From Gaiellaceae bacterium (GTDB taxonomy: Bacteria > Actinomycetota > Thermoleophilia > Gaiellales > Gaiellaceae): a stretch of 64,000 nt of DNA. A program made the position numbers and the translations under genes. Where the stretch lies: assembly GCA_026002995.1 (NCBI GenBank), contig BPGK01000001.1, positions 992,001-1,056,000 of the forward strand, read 5' to 3'. Shown here piece after piece: positions 42,103 through 50,169 of this stretch; positions within the stretch are counted from its first letter, which is position 1; each line of letters opens with the position of its first letter. The notes under the pieces were generated by a model. It ran no database searches. It saw nothing but the letters and a program-made list of their open reading frames with translations, and had not been told where the DNA came from.

Positions 42103-42108
42103 TAGAGT
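42103..42108 (+). promoter_or_regulatory. TAGAGT, possible -10 for leaderless polA
   Basis: TAGAGT lies 7 bases before the ATG of polA. CGGAG within that gap is too close to act as a normal SD. Confidence 0.4.
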
Positions 42109-42115
42109 TGCGGAG

Positions 42116-44689
42116 ATGAGCCCGAAGACGTTGACCGGGGAGGAGCTCGAGCTCGACGACGCGCCCGCGCGGCAAGCCGAGCTCTTCCTCGTGGACGGCA
42201 ACAACCTCGCCTATCGGGCGTTCTACGCGCTCCCCGAGGAGTTGCAGACGACCGAGGGCCAACCCACGAATGCGCTGCTCGGCTTCGCGAACATGCTCTT
42301 CAAGCTCCTCACCGACTACCGGCCGCGTGGCGTCGCTGTGGCCTGGGACACGAGACCCGTGCACCGTGAGGAGATCTCCGCCGCGTACAAGGCCGAGCGC
42401 CGACCCATGCCCGATCTCCTGCGCGAGCAGTTCCCGCACTTCCGCCCCATCGTCGAGGCGTTCGGCTACGTGAACCTCGAGTTCGAGGGCTGGGAGGCGG
42501 ACGACGTGATCGCCACGCTCGCGACGCGCGCGGACACCACCGGGATCAAGACGTGCGTCGTGTCGACGGATCGCGACGCCTTCCAGCTCGTGAGCGAGAA
42601 CGTGTGCCTGATGATGACCCCGCGCGGCGTCGCGGACGTCCAGGTCTACACGCCCGAGCGGGTGGAGCTCCGCTACGGCGTGCGGCCCGATCAGGTGCCC
42701 GACTTCATCGGCCTGAAAGGCGACCCGAGCGACAACATCCCCGGAGTTCCCGGGATCGGCGACAAGACCGCGGCGCAGCTGATCGCCCAGTACGGGTCGC
42801 TCGAGGCCGTGCTGGAGCACGCGAGCGAGCTCTCCCCGGCGCGCGCCCGCGCGCTCCTCGAGCACGCAGAGCAGGCGCGCGCGTCCAAGGAGCTCGCGAC
42901 GATGCGCCGCGACCTCGACCTCGGTATCGATCCCGCCGCCCTCGTCTCGAAGCCGCCGGATCGCTCGCGGCTGAAGGAGATCTTTCGCCGCTTCGAGTTC
43001 CGCGCGTTGCTCGGGCGCGTGGACGAGCTCGACGAGGCGCTGCCCGCGGCCGAGCGGCCACACGCGGAGTCGCACGCGGTTCCCTGGCGCGAGGGTGACC
43101 TCCCGCGTCTGCGGGGGACGGTCGGGGTCGCCGGGGACGAGGACCGCCTCGCCGTTGCCGGTGAGGACGGAGTGGTGACCGTCGTTCCGAGAGAGGCCCG
43201 CGACCGCCTGCTCCACGCTCCCGGTGTCCGGATCGCGACGCACGACGCGAAGTCGCTGCGACTCCCGGCTGCCGACGACTCGCTCCTCGCTGCCTACCTG
43301 ATCGACCCAGGCCGGGCCGAGTACGCGCTCGATGACCTCGCCCACGAGGCCGGCATCGAGCTCGAGCCGGATCCGCCCGCGGAGGAGGAAACAGCTGCTC
43401 TCGTCTGCCACGCCGAGGCGGCGCGCAGGCTCGCGCCGCTCCTCCGCCGGCGCCTGCGGGAGCGTGACCTCGAGCGACTCTACGACGCGGTCGAGCTCCC
43501 GCTCTCGGGCGTCTTGGCTGCGATGGAGGACGCCGGGGTGCGGATCGACACGTACCGCATGGGGGAGATCACGGCGCGTCTCCGCGACCGCATCGAGGAG
43601 CTCGAGGCTCGCGCGTACGAGCTCGCCGGGGAGGAGTTCGTCCTCGGCTCGCCGCAGCAGCTCGGCCGCATCCTGTTCGAGAAGCTCGGCCTCACCCCCG
43701 GCCGCAAGGGGAAGACCGGCTACTCGACCGACGCCAAGGTGCTCCGCGCGATCCGCGCGGAGCACCCGATCGTGCCCGTCGTCGAGGAGTGGCGGGAGTT
43801 GACGAAGCTCGTCAACACGTACCTCGGCCCTCTTCCCGAGCTCATCGGCCCGGACGGTCGGCTGCATACGACGTTCAACCAACACGTCGCGGCGACCGGA
43901 CGGCTTTCGACCTCGAACCCGAATCTGCAGTCGATCCCGATCCGGACGGAGCTCGGGCGCGAGATCCGCTCCGCCTTCGTCGCCGAGCCGGGGAACCGGC
44001 TCCTCTCGGCCGACTACTCCCAGATCGAGCTCCGCATCCTCGCGCACGTCTCAGGGGAGCCGAAACTCCGGGAGGCATTCCTTCGCGGCGAGGACATCCA
44101 CACGGCGACCGCGGCCGAGGTGCTCGGGAAGGATCCGGCCACGCTCACGAAGGAGGAGCGCAACGTCGCCAAGATGATCAACTTCGGGATCATCTACGGG
44201 ATCTCCGCCTTCGGCCTCTCCGAGAACCTCGACATCCCGAAGGAGCAGGCGCAGGCCTACATCGACGCCTACCTGGCGCGCTTCCCGAAGGTGCAGGAGT
44301 TCATCGCCCGTACGATCGCGCAGGCGGCGCAGGACGGCTATGCGACGAGCCTCCTCGGGCGTCGCCGTCCGGTGCCCGAGCTGCGCGCCTCCAACCGCCA
44401 GACCCGGGGCTTCGGCGAGCGGGTCGCGGTGAACTTCGTCATGCAGGGCTCGAACGCGGACATCATCAAGGTCGCGATGGTGGCCATCCACCGGCGCCTG
44501 CGCGCGGAGGGGAGGGGCGCACAGCTCGTGCTCCAGATCCACGACGAGCTCCTGCTCGAGGTGCCGCAGACCGAGGTCTCCGGCGTCCGCGAGCTCGTCC
44601 GCGAGGAGATGGAGGGCGCCTACGATCTCGACCCGCCGCTCGCGGTGGACATCGGCGTCGGGGAGGACTGGGCAGAGGCGAAGGCGTGA
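42116..44689 (+). CDS. polA: DNA polymerase I
   Basis: An 857-residue polymerase. It has an N-terminal 5'-3' exonuclease (about 20-300; LFLVDGNNLAYRAFYALP, EGWEADDVIATLA, GDPSDNIPGVPGIGDKTA). A central remnant of the 3'-5' exonuclease (about 310-470) lacks the DxE and other metal residues, so proofreading is probably absent, as in many actinobacterial and Thermus enzymes. The polymerase domain follows (DYSQIELRILAHVSG, RNVAKMINFGIIYGIS, QIHDELLLEVP). It fills repair gaps after UvrABC and primer removal. The ATG at 42116 gives MSPKTLTGEELELDD. Confidence 0.96.
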   Translation: MSPKTLTGEELELDDAPARQAELFLVDGNNLAYRAFYALPEELQTTEGQPTNALLGFANMLFKLLTDYRPRGVAVAWDTRPVHREEISAAYKAERRPMPDLLREQFPHFRPIVEAFGYVNLEFEGWEADDVIATLATRADTTGIKTCVVSTDRDAFQLVSENVCLMMTPRGVADVQVYTPERVELRYGVRPDQVPDFIGLKGDPSDNIPGVPGIGDKTAAQLIAQYGSLEAVLEHASELSPARARALLEHAEQARASKELATMRRDLDLGIDPAALVSKPPDRSRLKEIFRRFEFRALLGRVDELDEALPAAERPHAESHAVPWREGDLPRLRGTVGVAGDEDRLAVAGEDGVVTVVPREARDRLLHAPGVRIATHDAKSLRLPAADDSLLAAYLIDPGRAEYALDDLAHEAGIELEPDPPAEEETAALVCHAEAARRLAPLLRRRLRERDLERLYDAVELPLSGVLAAMEDAGVRIDTYRMGEITARLRDRIEELEARAYELAGEEFVLGSPQQLGRILFEKLGLTPGRKGKTGYSTDAKVLRAIRAEHPIVPVVEEWRELTKLVNTYLGPLPELIGPDGRLHTTFNQHVAATGRLSTSNPNLQSIPIRTELGREIRSAFVAEPGNRLLSADYSQIELRILAHVSGEPKLREAFLRGEDIHTATAAEVLGKDPATLTKEERNVAKMINFGIIYGISAFGLSENLDIPKEQAQAYIDAYLARFPKVQEFIARTIAQAAQDGYATSLLGRRRPVPELRASNRQTRGFGERVAVNFVMQGSNADIIKVAMVAIHRRLRAEGRGAQLVLQIHDELLLEVPQTEVSGVRELVREEMEGAYDLDPPLAVDIGVGEDWAEAKA

Positions 44690-44725
44690 TCGGGCCGTCC
44701 CGAGGACGGACGGGTGCGGCCGTCG

Positions 44726-44746
44726 GGGCGACCACTCGGGTCGCCC
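44726..44746 (+). terminator. Hairpin after polA, weak terminator
   Basis: GGGCGACC (44726-44733) pairs with GGTCGCCC (44739-44746) with a 5-base loop. No T-run follows. The right arm lies in a 14-base sequence (TCGGGTCGCCCTCG, 44736-44749) that recurs at 44866-44879, on the far side of the REP element. Confidence 0.4.
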
Positions 44747-44769
44747 TCGTCCCGCCAGCGCGCAATCCC

Positions 44770-44839
44770 GGGGTCAGGTCCCTGTCGTTGCGCGCGTGCA
44801 CGGTGCCATCCCTCGCTGCAACACGGGAGACCTGACCCC
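44770..44839. repeat. Second REP-like element with GGGGTCAGGTC ends
   Basis: A 70-base element bounded by GGGGTCAGGTC (44770-44780) and its complement GACCTGACCCC (44829-44839). The right side (GCAACACGGGAGACCTGACCCC) matches the units at 15.4 kb (GCAACAGAAGAGACCTGACCCC). It is flanked by the 14-base direct repeat TCGGGTCGCCCTCG at 44736-44749 and 44866-44879. No transposase is present. It sits in the 222-base gap between polA and the reverse-strand MBL gene. Confidence 0.75.
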
Positions 44840-44911
44840 CCTTGTTGCGCGCGGAGGGGCGGCCTTCGGGTCGCCCTCGCCACGGAAGGCAACGGGCGAG
44901 GCAAGCCTCGC

Positions 44912-45625
44912 CTACGGCGTGAGCGTCTCGCCGTCCTCAGGGACGAGGACGGCGGGGACGGCCGCGCGCAGCTCGGAGCGCGTGAGGAAACAGTGGTTGA
45001 GCGCCTCGAGGTGGACGGCGATCACGACCGGCACGCGGGCGGCGACCTCGCGCACGTCCTCGATTCCCATGATGATGAGACCGCCCTCGAGGAACCTCGC
45101 CCCACCGGCGTTCACCACCGCGACGCGCGGTCGGTGGCGCGCGATCGTCTCCTCGACGCCGTCGAACCACACCGTGTCCCCCGCGAGGTAGAGATCACCG
45201 AGGACGAAGCCGCTGACCGGCGCCAGGAGCTCCGCGATTCGTCCCGAGCCGTGGTGCGCGGGAGTGCGGACGATCCGAAGGCCGTCCCAGTCCGTCGACT
45301 CCGCGACCGGCCGTACGTCGAGCCCGAGTGCGCGCAACGGCGTCTCGTCCTCCGGTTGACAGAACACCGGCACGTCGCGCGGCAGGAGCTCCTCGGCGCG
45401 GGCGTCGAGGTGGTCGCGGTGCCGGTGCGTCACGAGCACGGCGTCGATCCCGCGGACGACCTCGTGCGCCGGGATCGGCAGCGGCACGGTCGGGTTGGGC
45501 ACCGGGTTCGCGGTGTTCTCGATCGGCGGCCGCGCCCCCGCGTCGTCGAGCATGGGGTCGACGAGGATCCGCTTGCCCGCGAGCTCGAGGATCACGGTCG
45601 CGTTGCGGATCAGCCTCACGCGCAC
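44912..45625 (-). CDS. UlaG-like metallo-beta-lactamase-fold hydrolase
   Basis: A 237-residue MBL protein with an intact metal motif THRHRDHLD (HxHxDH). Further motifs are PAHHGSGRIAE, the LAGDT strand (YLAGDTVWFDG) and a C-terminal VIAVHLEALNH histidine. The N-terminus LIRNATVILELAGKRILVDPML is typical of the UlaG/RomA branch, which includes lactonases and phosphodiesterases. Substrate unknown. GTG start at 45625, divergent from rpsA. Confidence 0.82.
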   Translation of the reverse strand: MRVRLIRNATVILELAGKRILVDPMLDDAGARPPIENTANPVPNPTVPLPIPAHEVVRGIDAVLVTHRHRDHLDARAEELLPRDVPVFCQPEDETPLRALGLDVRPVAESTDWDGLRIVRTPAHHGSGRIAELLAPVSGFVLGDLYLAGDTVWFDGVEETIARHRPRVAVVNAGGARFLEGGLIIMGIEDVREVAARVPVVIAVHLEALNHCFLTRSELRAAVPAVLVPEDGETLTP

Positions 45626-45686
45626 GAGGGGGTTCTAGCGCATCGCCGGCTCTGTCGCGCACAGCGGAACTCCGGCAGAACCTGGC

Positions 45687-45692
45687 TATACT
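45687..45692 (+). promoter_or_regulatory. TATACT, -10 element of rpsA
   Basis: TATACT, close to consensus TATAAT, lies 10 bases before the rpsA ATG. The leader would be 0-4 bases, so rpsA is probably leaderless or nearly so. No clear -35. Confidence 0.55.
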
Positions 45693-45702
45693 CCGCGCTC
45701 CG

Positions 45703-47085
45703 ATGGCGAACGACACCGTCGAGAAGCCGCTTGCCGCCGAGGAGGGCGTCTGGGTCACCGGCCCGGACGGCGAGCTCGTCCCGGACTACGACGCCTCGAT
45801 CCCCGAGATCAAGGAGGGCGAGGTCGTCCACGGCACCGTGGTTCGCGTGGATAAGGACGAGGTGCTCGTCGACATCGGCTACAAGTCCGAGGGCGTCATC
45901 CCCGTCTCCGAGCTGACGATCCGTCGCTCGGTCGACCCGGCGGACGAGGTCTCGGTGGGAGACGAGATCGACGCGCTCGTCCTCACGAAGGAGGACGCCG
46001 AGGGGCGTCTGATCCTCTCGAAGAAGCGCGCCCGCTTCGAGCTCGCCTGGAAGCGGATCGAGCAGGCGGCCGAGTCCGGAGAGCCTGTCGAGGGCAAGGT
46101 GATCGAGGTCGTCAAGGGCGGGCTCATCCTCGACCTCGGCGTGCGTGGCTTCCTCCCCGCGTCGCTCGTCGACATCCGCCGCGTGCAGGACCTCGACGAG
46201 TTCCTCGGGCGCGAGCTGCGCTGCAAGGTCATCGAGCTGAACCGCTCGCGGAACAACGTCGTCCTCTCCCGCCGCGCCGTCCTCGAGGACGAGCGCAAGG
46301 AGATGCGGCAGGCGATCCTCGACCGCCTGAGCCCGGGCGACGTGATCGAGGGGCAGATCTCGAACATCGTCGACTTCGGCGCCTTCGTCGACCTCGATGG
46401 CATGGACGGGCTCATCCATATCTCGGAGCTCTCGTGGAGCCACGTCAACCACCCCTCGGAGGTGCTCGAGATCGGGCAGACGGTGAAGGTCAAGGTGCTC
46501 GACATCGATCGAGAGCGCCAGCGGATCTCGCTCGGGCTCAAGCAGACGCAGACGGATCCGTGGCAGCAGGTGCTCGACCACTACGCCGAGGGCGACGTCG
46601 TCGAGGGCAGGGTGGCGAAGGTCGTCACCTTCGGCGCCTTCGTCGAGATCCTCCCCGGCGTCGAGGGGCTCGTGCACATCTCCGAGCTCGCGCCCCACCA
46701 CGTCGAGAACCCGCGCGAGGTCGTCTCGCAGGGTCAACCGGTGAACGTGAAGATCCTCGAGATCGACGGCGAAAGGCGGCGCCTGTCGCTCTCGCTCAAG
46801 CGCGTCGAGGAGGGAGAGCGGCCCGTCCCGCGCGCGGACGGAGGGGAGTCCGTCCACGTCACGCCCGACCTGCAGCTCTCGGAGGACGCCTTCCCGACGA
46901 CGCCGGCGCAGGTCGAGGGGGTCGAGGAGCCTGTCGCGGAAGACGCCGAGTCGGTGGAGGCCGTGGGCGCGGCGCTCGTCCCCGGCTCCTCCGAGGTGGA
47001 CGAGTCGGAGCGGTCCGCGACGGCCGTCACGGACGAGGCCGAGCTCGCGGAAGCACTCGCCGACGACGCCGGCGAGAGCGCCTGA
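45703..47085 (+). CDS. rpsA: 30S ribosomal protein S1
   Basis: A 460-residue protein with four S1 RNA-binding domains (about 34-110, 127-195, 212-284, 297-370). Each has the GxVxGxV...GAFVDL...GLxHxSEL pattern; domains 3 and 4 are the most canonical. An acidic, low-complexity tail follows to the end. Four domains rather than six is usual outside proteobacteria. It delivers mRNA to the 30S subunit. An S1 from a genome with many apparently leaderless mRNAs is of interest. coaE follows after 7 bases. Confidence 0.95.
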   Translation: MANDTVEKPLAAEEGVWVTGPDGELVPDYDASIPEIKEGEVVHGTVVRVDKDEVLVDIGYKSEGVIPVSELTIRRSVDPADEVSVGDEIDALVLTKEDAEGRLILSKKRARFELAWKRIEQAAESGEPVEGKVIEVVKGGLILDLGVRGFLPASLVDIRRVQDLDEFLGRELRCKVIELNRSRNNVVLSRRAVLEDERKEMRQAILDRLSPGDVIEGQISNIVDFGAFVDLDGMDGLIHISELSWSHVNHPSEVLEIGQTVKVKVLDIDRERQRISLGLKQTQTDPWQQVLDHYAEGDVVEGRVAKVVTFGAFVEILPGVEGLVHISELAPHHVENPREVVSQGQPVNVKILEIDGERRRLSLSLKRVEEGERPVPRADGGESVHVTPDLQLSEDAFPTTPAQVEGVEEPVAEDAESVEAVGAALVPGSSEVDESERSATAVTDEAELAEALADDAGESA

Positions 47086-47092
47086 CCGGCCG

Positions 47093-47707
47093 TTGACGCG
47101 CCCGATCGCCGTCGCCATCACCGGCGGGATCGGCGCCGGCAAGTCGACCGCACTCGCCTGCTTCCGTCGTCACGGCGCGGCGACGGTCTCGAGCGACGAG
47201 ATCGTGCACCACCTCCTCGCGACCGATCCCGACGTCAAGGCCGCGCTCGTCGAGCGGTTCGGCGAGGAGATTTTGGGTGAGGACGGTCGCCCCGACCGGG
47301 AGCGGATCGCGTTCAAGGTGTTCCGGGATCGCGACGCGCTCGACTTCCTGGAGAAGCTCCTCCACCCGCTCGTCTCGCGCGAGTACCTCGCCTGGCGCGA
47401 GCAGCTCGCGGCGCTCCCCGATCCGCCGAAGGTGTGCGTGACAGAGGTGCCGCTGCTCTACGAAGCCGGTGCGGAGGAGCGGTTCGACAAGGTCGTCCTC
47501 ATCACCGCGCCCGCCAAGCTGCGCGAGGCCCGTCGCGGCGGCCGAAAGGACGACCGCGAATCGCGGCTGATCCCGGACCGCGAGAAGGCGAAGCGCGCCG
47601 ATTTCGTGTACGTGAACACCGGGACGCCGGAAGAGCTCGACGCGTGGGTCGCGGAGGTGATGGCTACCCTTACGCGCGAGCACCCGCCCGTCGACCCCGT
47701 CGCGTAG
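47093..47707 (+). CDS. coaE: Dephospho-CoA kinase
   Basis: A 204-residue P-loop kinase with Walker A GGIGAGKS (residues 11-18), the family strand VTEVPLLYEAGAEERFDKVVLITAP, and the lid arginines near RESRLIPDREKAKRADFVYVNTG. It phosphorylates dephospho-CoA, the last step of CoA synthesis. I start at TTG 47093 because no ATG/GTG precedes the P-loop in a usable place. rpsA-coaE is a conserved actinobacterial pair. Confidence 0.93.
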   Translation: MTRPIAVAITGGIGAGKSTALACFRRHGAATVSSDEIVHHLLATDPDVKAALVERFGEEILGEDGRPDRERIAFKVFRDRDALDFLEKLLHPLVSREYLAWREQLAALPDPPKVCVTEVPLLYEAGAEERFDKVVLITAPAKLREARRGGRKDDRESRLIPDREKAKRADFVYVNTGTPEELDAWVAEVMATLTREHPPVDPVA

Positions 47708-47757
47708 CCGTCCGCCGTGTCGGCACCGCGGTCCCGCGTCTCTCGTCCGCTCGTGCC

Positions 47758-48303
47758 GTGCGCCTCCTGACTCTCGCAGCCGCCGCGCTCCTCGCTCTCG
47801 CCGGGCTCGCGGCCTGGGTCGTGGAGTCCGAGCCGGAGTTCTACCTGCGCGCGCGCTATCCCCTCGAGTACGAGCACATCATCCGCGGCCACGCGCGCAC
47901 CTACGACCTCGACCCCGCGCTCCTCGCCGCCGTCATCTACACGGAGAGCCGCTTCGATCCCTCCGCCCGCTCGTCCGCCGGCGCCGTGGGGCTCATGCAG
48001 CTCCTCCCCGACACTGCCAAGGGCATCGCGCTCAGGACCGGCGGGAACCGCTTCGTCGTCGCCGACCTGCTCGATCCGGAGATCAACGTCCGCTACGGCT
48101 CGTGGTACCTCGATCACCTGCGCGACCGTTACGGGGACACGCGGCTCGCGCTCGCCGCCTACCACGCCGGCCAGGGAAACGTCGACGCGTGGCTGCGGAG
48201 CGGGGGCGGGATCCGGTTCCCCGAGACGCGGGCCTACCTCGACGCGGTGACGAGCGTCAGGCGCGTGTACGCGAAGGCGTATCGCTCCGAGCTCGGCCTG
48301 TAG
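47758..48303 (+). CDS. Membrane-anchored lytic transglycosylase (SLT domain)
   Basis: A 181-residue protein. A signal anchor (RLLTLAAAALLALAGLAAWVV) is followed by an SLT/lysozyme-like domain with catalytic Glu in AVIYTESRFDPSARSSAGAVGLMQLLPDTA and the later ALAAYHAGQGNVDAW. It cleaves peptidoglycan glycan strands. GTG start at 47758. The last 47 bases overlap the end of the reverse-strand tetR. Confidence 0.9.
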   Translation: MRLLTLAAAALLALAGLAAWVVESEPEFYLRARYPLEYEHIIRGHARTYDLDPALLAAVIYTESRFDPSARSSAGAVGLMQLLPDTAKGIALRTGGNRFVVADLLDPEINVRYGSWYLDHLRDRYGDTRLALAAYHAGQGNVDAWLRSGGGIRFPETRAYLDAVTSVRRVYAKAYRSELGL

Positions 48304-48859
48304 CGGGCTCGATCGCCGCGCGGACGAGCTCGACGAGCGTGTCGACGTCGCGGATCGGCTCGCCGCTTCCCGTCTGGGCCGCGACGCCGTTCGCGACGAG
48401 GCTGACGAATCCGGCCAGCTTCTCGGGTGCGAGATCGGAGCGGAGCTCGCCCCGCTCTTGCGCGCGGCGTACGTGCTCGACGAGCATGGGGCCGAGCTCC
48501 TCTCGGCTCCGCGACGCGTGCCGGGCGCGGAACTCGGGATCGGTGCGCTCTTTGCGGCTGAGCTCCAGGTAGACGCCCATCCAGTCGGGGTCCTCGCGGA
48601 CGATCTCGCGCAGCGTCTCCTCCCAGCCCTTCTCGATCCAGAGGCGCACGAGGCGTTCGTTGTCGCGCCACGCGAGCTCGAGGAAGAGGTCCTCCTTCGA
48701 GCCGAAGTAGTTGAAGATGGCGCCGCGGGAGAGGCCGATCGCCTCCTCCAGGCGTGCGACGGTGGCGCCGTCGTAGCCGTGCTCGGCGAAGCAGCGGCGG
48801 GCGCCGGCCAGGATCTGCTCGATCCGCTCGGCCTTCCGTTCCTCGGAGATCTTCGGCAT
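48257..48859 (-). CDS. TetR-family transcriptional repressor
   Basis: A 200-residue regulator. The N-terminal helix-turn-helix (about 10-55) reads ERIEQILAGARRCFAEHGYDGATVARLEEAIGLSRGAIFNYFGSKEDLF; the C-terminal ligand domain resembles the TetR_C_6 group. It is divergent from an MFS exporter and probably represses it. The shared 47-base gap holds an inverted repeat inside the exporter promoter. A minus-strand TAAAAT (complement of 48870-48875) lies 10 bases before its ATG. Confidence 0.92.
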   Translation of the reverse strand: MPKISEERKAERIEQILAGARRCFAEHGYDGATVARLEEAIGLSRGAIFNYFGSKEDLFLELAWRDNERLVRLWIEKGWEETLREIVREDPDWMGVYLELSRKERTDPEFRARHASRSREELGPMLVEHVRRAQERGELRSDLAPEKLAGFVSLVANGVAAQTGSGEPIRDVDTLVELVRAAIEPATGRARSDTPSRTRA

Positions 48860-48871
48860 CGCACGTCGTAT

Positions 48872-48900
48872 TTTACAAAACCGTACGTTCGTACTATTAT
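48872..48900 (+). promoter_or_regulatory. MFS exporter promoter with embedded operator
   Basis: The -35 TTTACA (48872-48877), a 17-base spacer and -10 TATTAT (48895-48900) each differ from consensus by one base. The start codon lies 6 bases after the -10, so the message would be leaderless. The inverted repeat GTACG-TT-CGTAC (48883-48894) fills the spacer and is the likely TetR operator. Confidence 0.7.
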
Positions 48901-48906
48901 CACGCC

Positions 48907-50142
48907 ATGGAGACGGCCTCGGCACCCGGCGTGAGGTCGAAGGCGGTCGGCGCGCTGGTCGTCGCTGAGGTCGTGTCGGTGCTCGGCACGCGCATGACGT
49001 ACCTCGCGCTCCCGTGGTTCGTGCTCGTGACGACAGGCTCTGCGGGGAAGATGTCGCTCGTCCTCGCGGCCGAGATCGCGCCCATGGCGATCCTCGGGAT
49101 CCCGAGCGGGACGCTCGTCCAGAAGATCGGCTCGCGGAGCACGATGCTGCTGGCCGACTTCGCGCGCGCACCCATCCTGGCCTCGATCCCGCTGCTCCAC
49201 TCGCAGGGGATGCTTGGTTTCCCGCTGCTGCTCGGCCTAGTGGCGCTCCTCGGCTGCTTCATGCCGCCGTACTTCGCGTCGCAGCGGACGATCCTCCCGG
49301 AGCTCGTCGGCGAGAACGAGCGGCTCATGTCGCAGGGGAACAGCCTGATCGAGGGTGGCGCGGCGTTCGCCGCGATGATGGGGCCGGCGCTCGCCGGGCT
49401 CCTGATCCCGTTTATCGGCGCGTCGAACGTCCTCTACGTGGACGCGGCGACGTACCTCGTCGCGTTCGTCCTCGTGCTCGTGTTCGTCCCGCGCCGCAAA
49501 CCGCTCATCGGCGCCGTGCAATCCGGCGTGCTCGCGGGCGTCCGCGTCCTCGCGGCGGATCGGTTCCTCGGGCCGGTGGCCGCGGTCGTCGTGGTCACGG
49601 GGTTCCTGGGCGCGGGCATGTCCGCCGGTCTGCCGGTGTATGCGTTCGCGGAGTTCGACGGGAGCTCGCGCATCGCCGGGCTCTTCTATGCCGCTCTGGG
49701 CGCCGGCGCGCTCGTCGGCAGCCTCGTCGCAGTCGCGGCGGTCAGGAAGGTCGCGCCGCTCCGCCTGGCGGCGTTCGGGATCCTCGCGTTCTCCATCCCG
49801 CTCTGGGTCCTGCCCTTCCTGCCGCCGTGGCCGGTGGTGTTCGTCGCGCTCTTCGTCGCGACGCTCTTCACGCCCCTCGTCAACGGCCCGATCATCGCCG
49901 TCCTCACGAAGCGGACGCCCGACGACCTTCGCGCGAAGGTGATCACCGCCGTGATCTCGGTGAACACCGTCGCCGCGCCGCTCGGGTTCCTCGTCGCCGG
50001 GCAGGTGCTCGAGCACTGGGGCGTCGTGCCGTTGTTCACCGCCGTCGTCCTCGGGATGACCGGGATCGCGATCGTCTTCGCAGCAATCGTGCTGCGCCGT
50101 GGCGCCGAGCTCGACGCGGCGACCGAAGCGGCAACTGCCTGA
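48907..50142 (+). CDS. MFS transporter, likely drug exporter controlled by TetR
   Basis: A 411-residue protein with about 12 membrane helices. It resembles the MFS_3/enterobactin-exporter-like group (SVLGTRMTYLALPWFVLVTTGSAGKMSLVLAAEIAPMAILGIPSG, RTILPELVGENERLMSQGNSLIEGGAAFAAMMGPALAG). It is likely to export small hydrophobic compounds; the substrate is unknown. ATG at 48907, with the promoter and operator directly before it. uvrB follows after 27 bases. Confidence 0.9.
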   Translation: METASAPGVRSKAVGALVVAEVVSVLGTRMTYLALPWFVLVTTGSAGKMSLVLAAEIAPMAILGIPSGTLVQKIGSRSTMLLADFARAPILASIPLLHSQGMLGFPLLLGLVALLGCFMPPYFASQRTILPELVGENERLMSQGNSLIEGGAAFAAMMGPALAGLLIPFIGASNVLYVDAATYLVAFVLVLVFVPRRKPLIGAVQSGVLAGVRVLAADRFLGPVAAVVVVTGFLGAGMSAGLPVYAFAEFDGSSRIAGLFYAALGAGALVGSLVAVAAVRKVAPLRLAAFGILAFSIPLWVLPFLPPWPVVFVALFVATLFTPLVNGPIIAVLTKRTPDDLRAKVITAVISVNTVAAPLGFLVAGQVLEHWGVVPLFTAVVLGMTGIAIVFAAIVLRRGAELDAATEAATA

Positions 50143-50156
50143 GCCGCGCCCGCGGC

Positions 50157-50162
50157 TACGCT
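50157..50162 (+). promoter_or_regulatory. TACGCT, possible -10 for leaderless uvrB
   Basis: TACGCT, 7 bases, then the GTG of uvrB; no SD. No LexA-type inverted repeat is visible nearby. Confidence 0.45.
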
Positions 50163-50169
50163 GGCGCTC

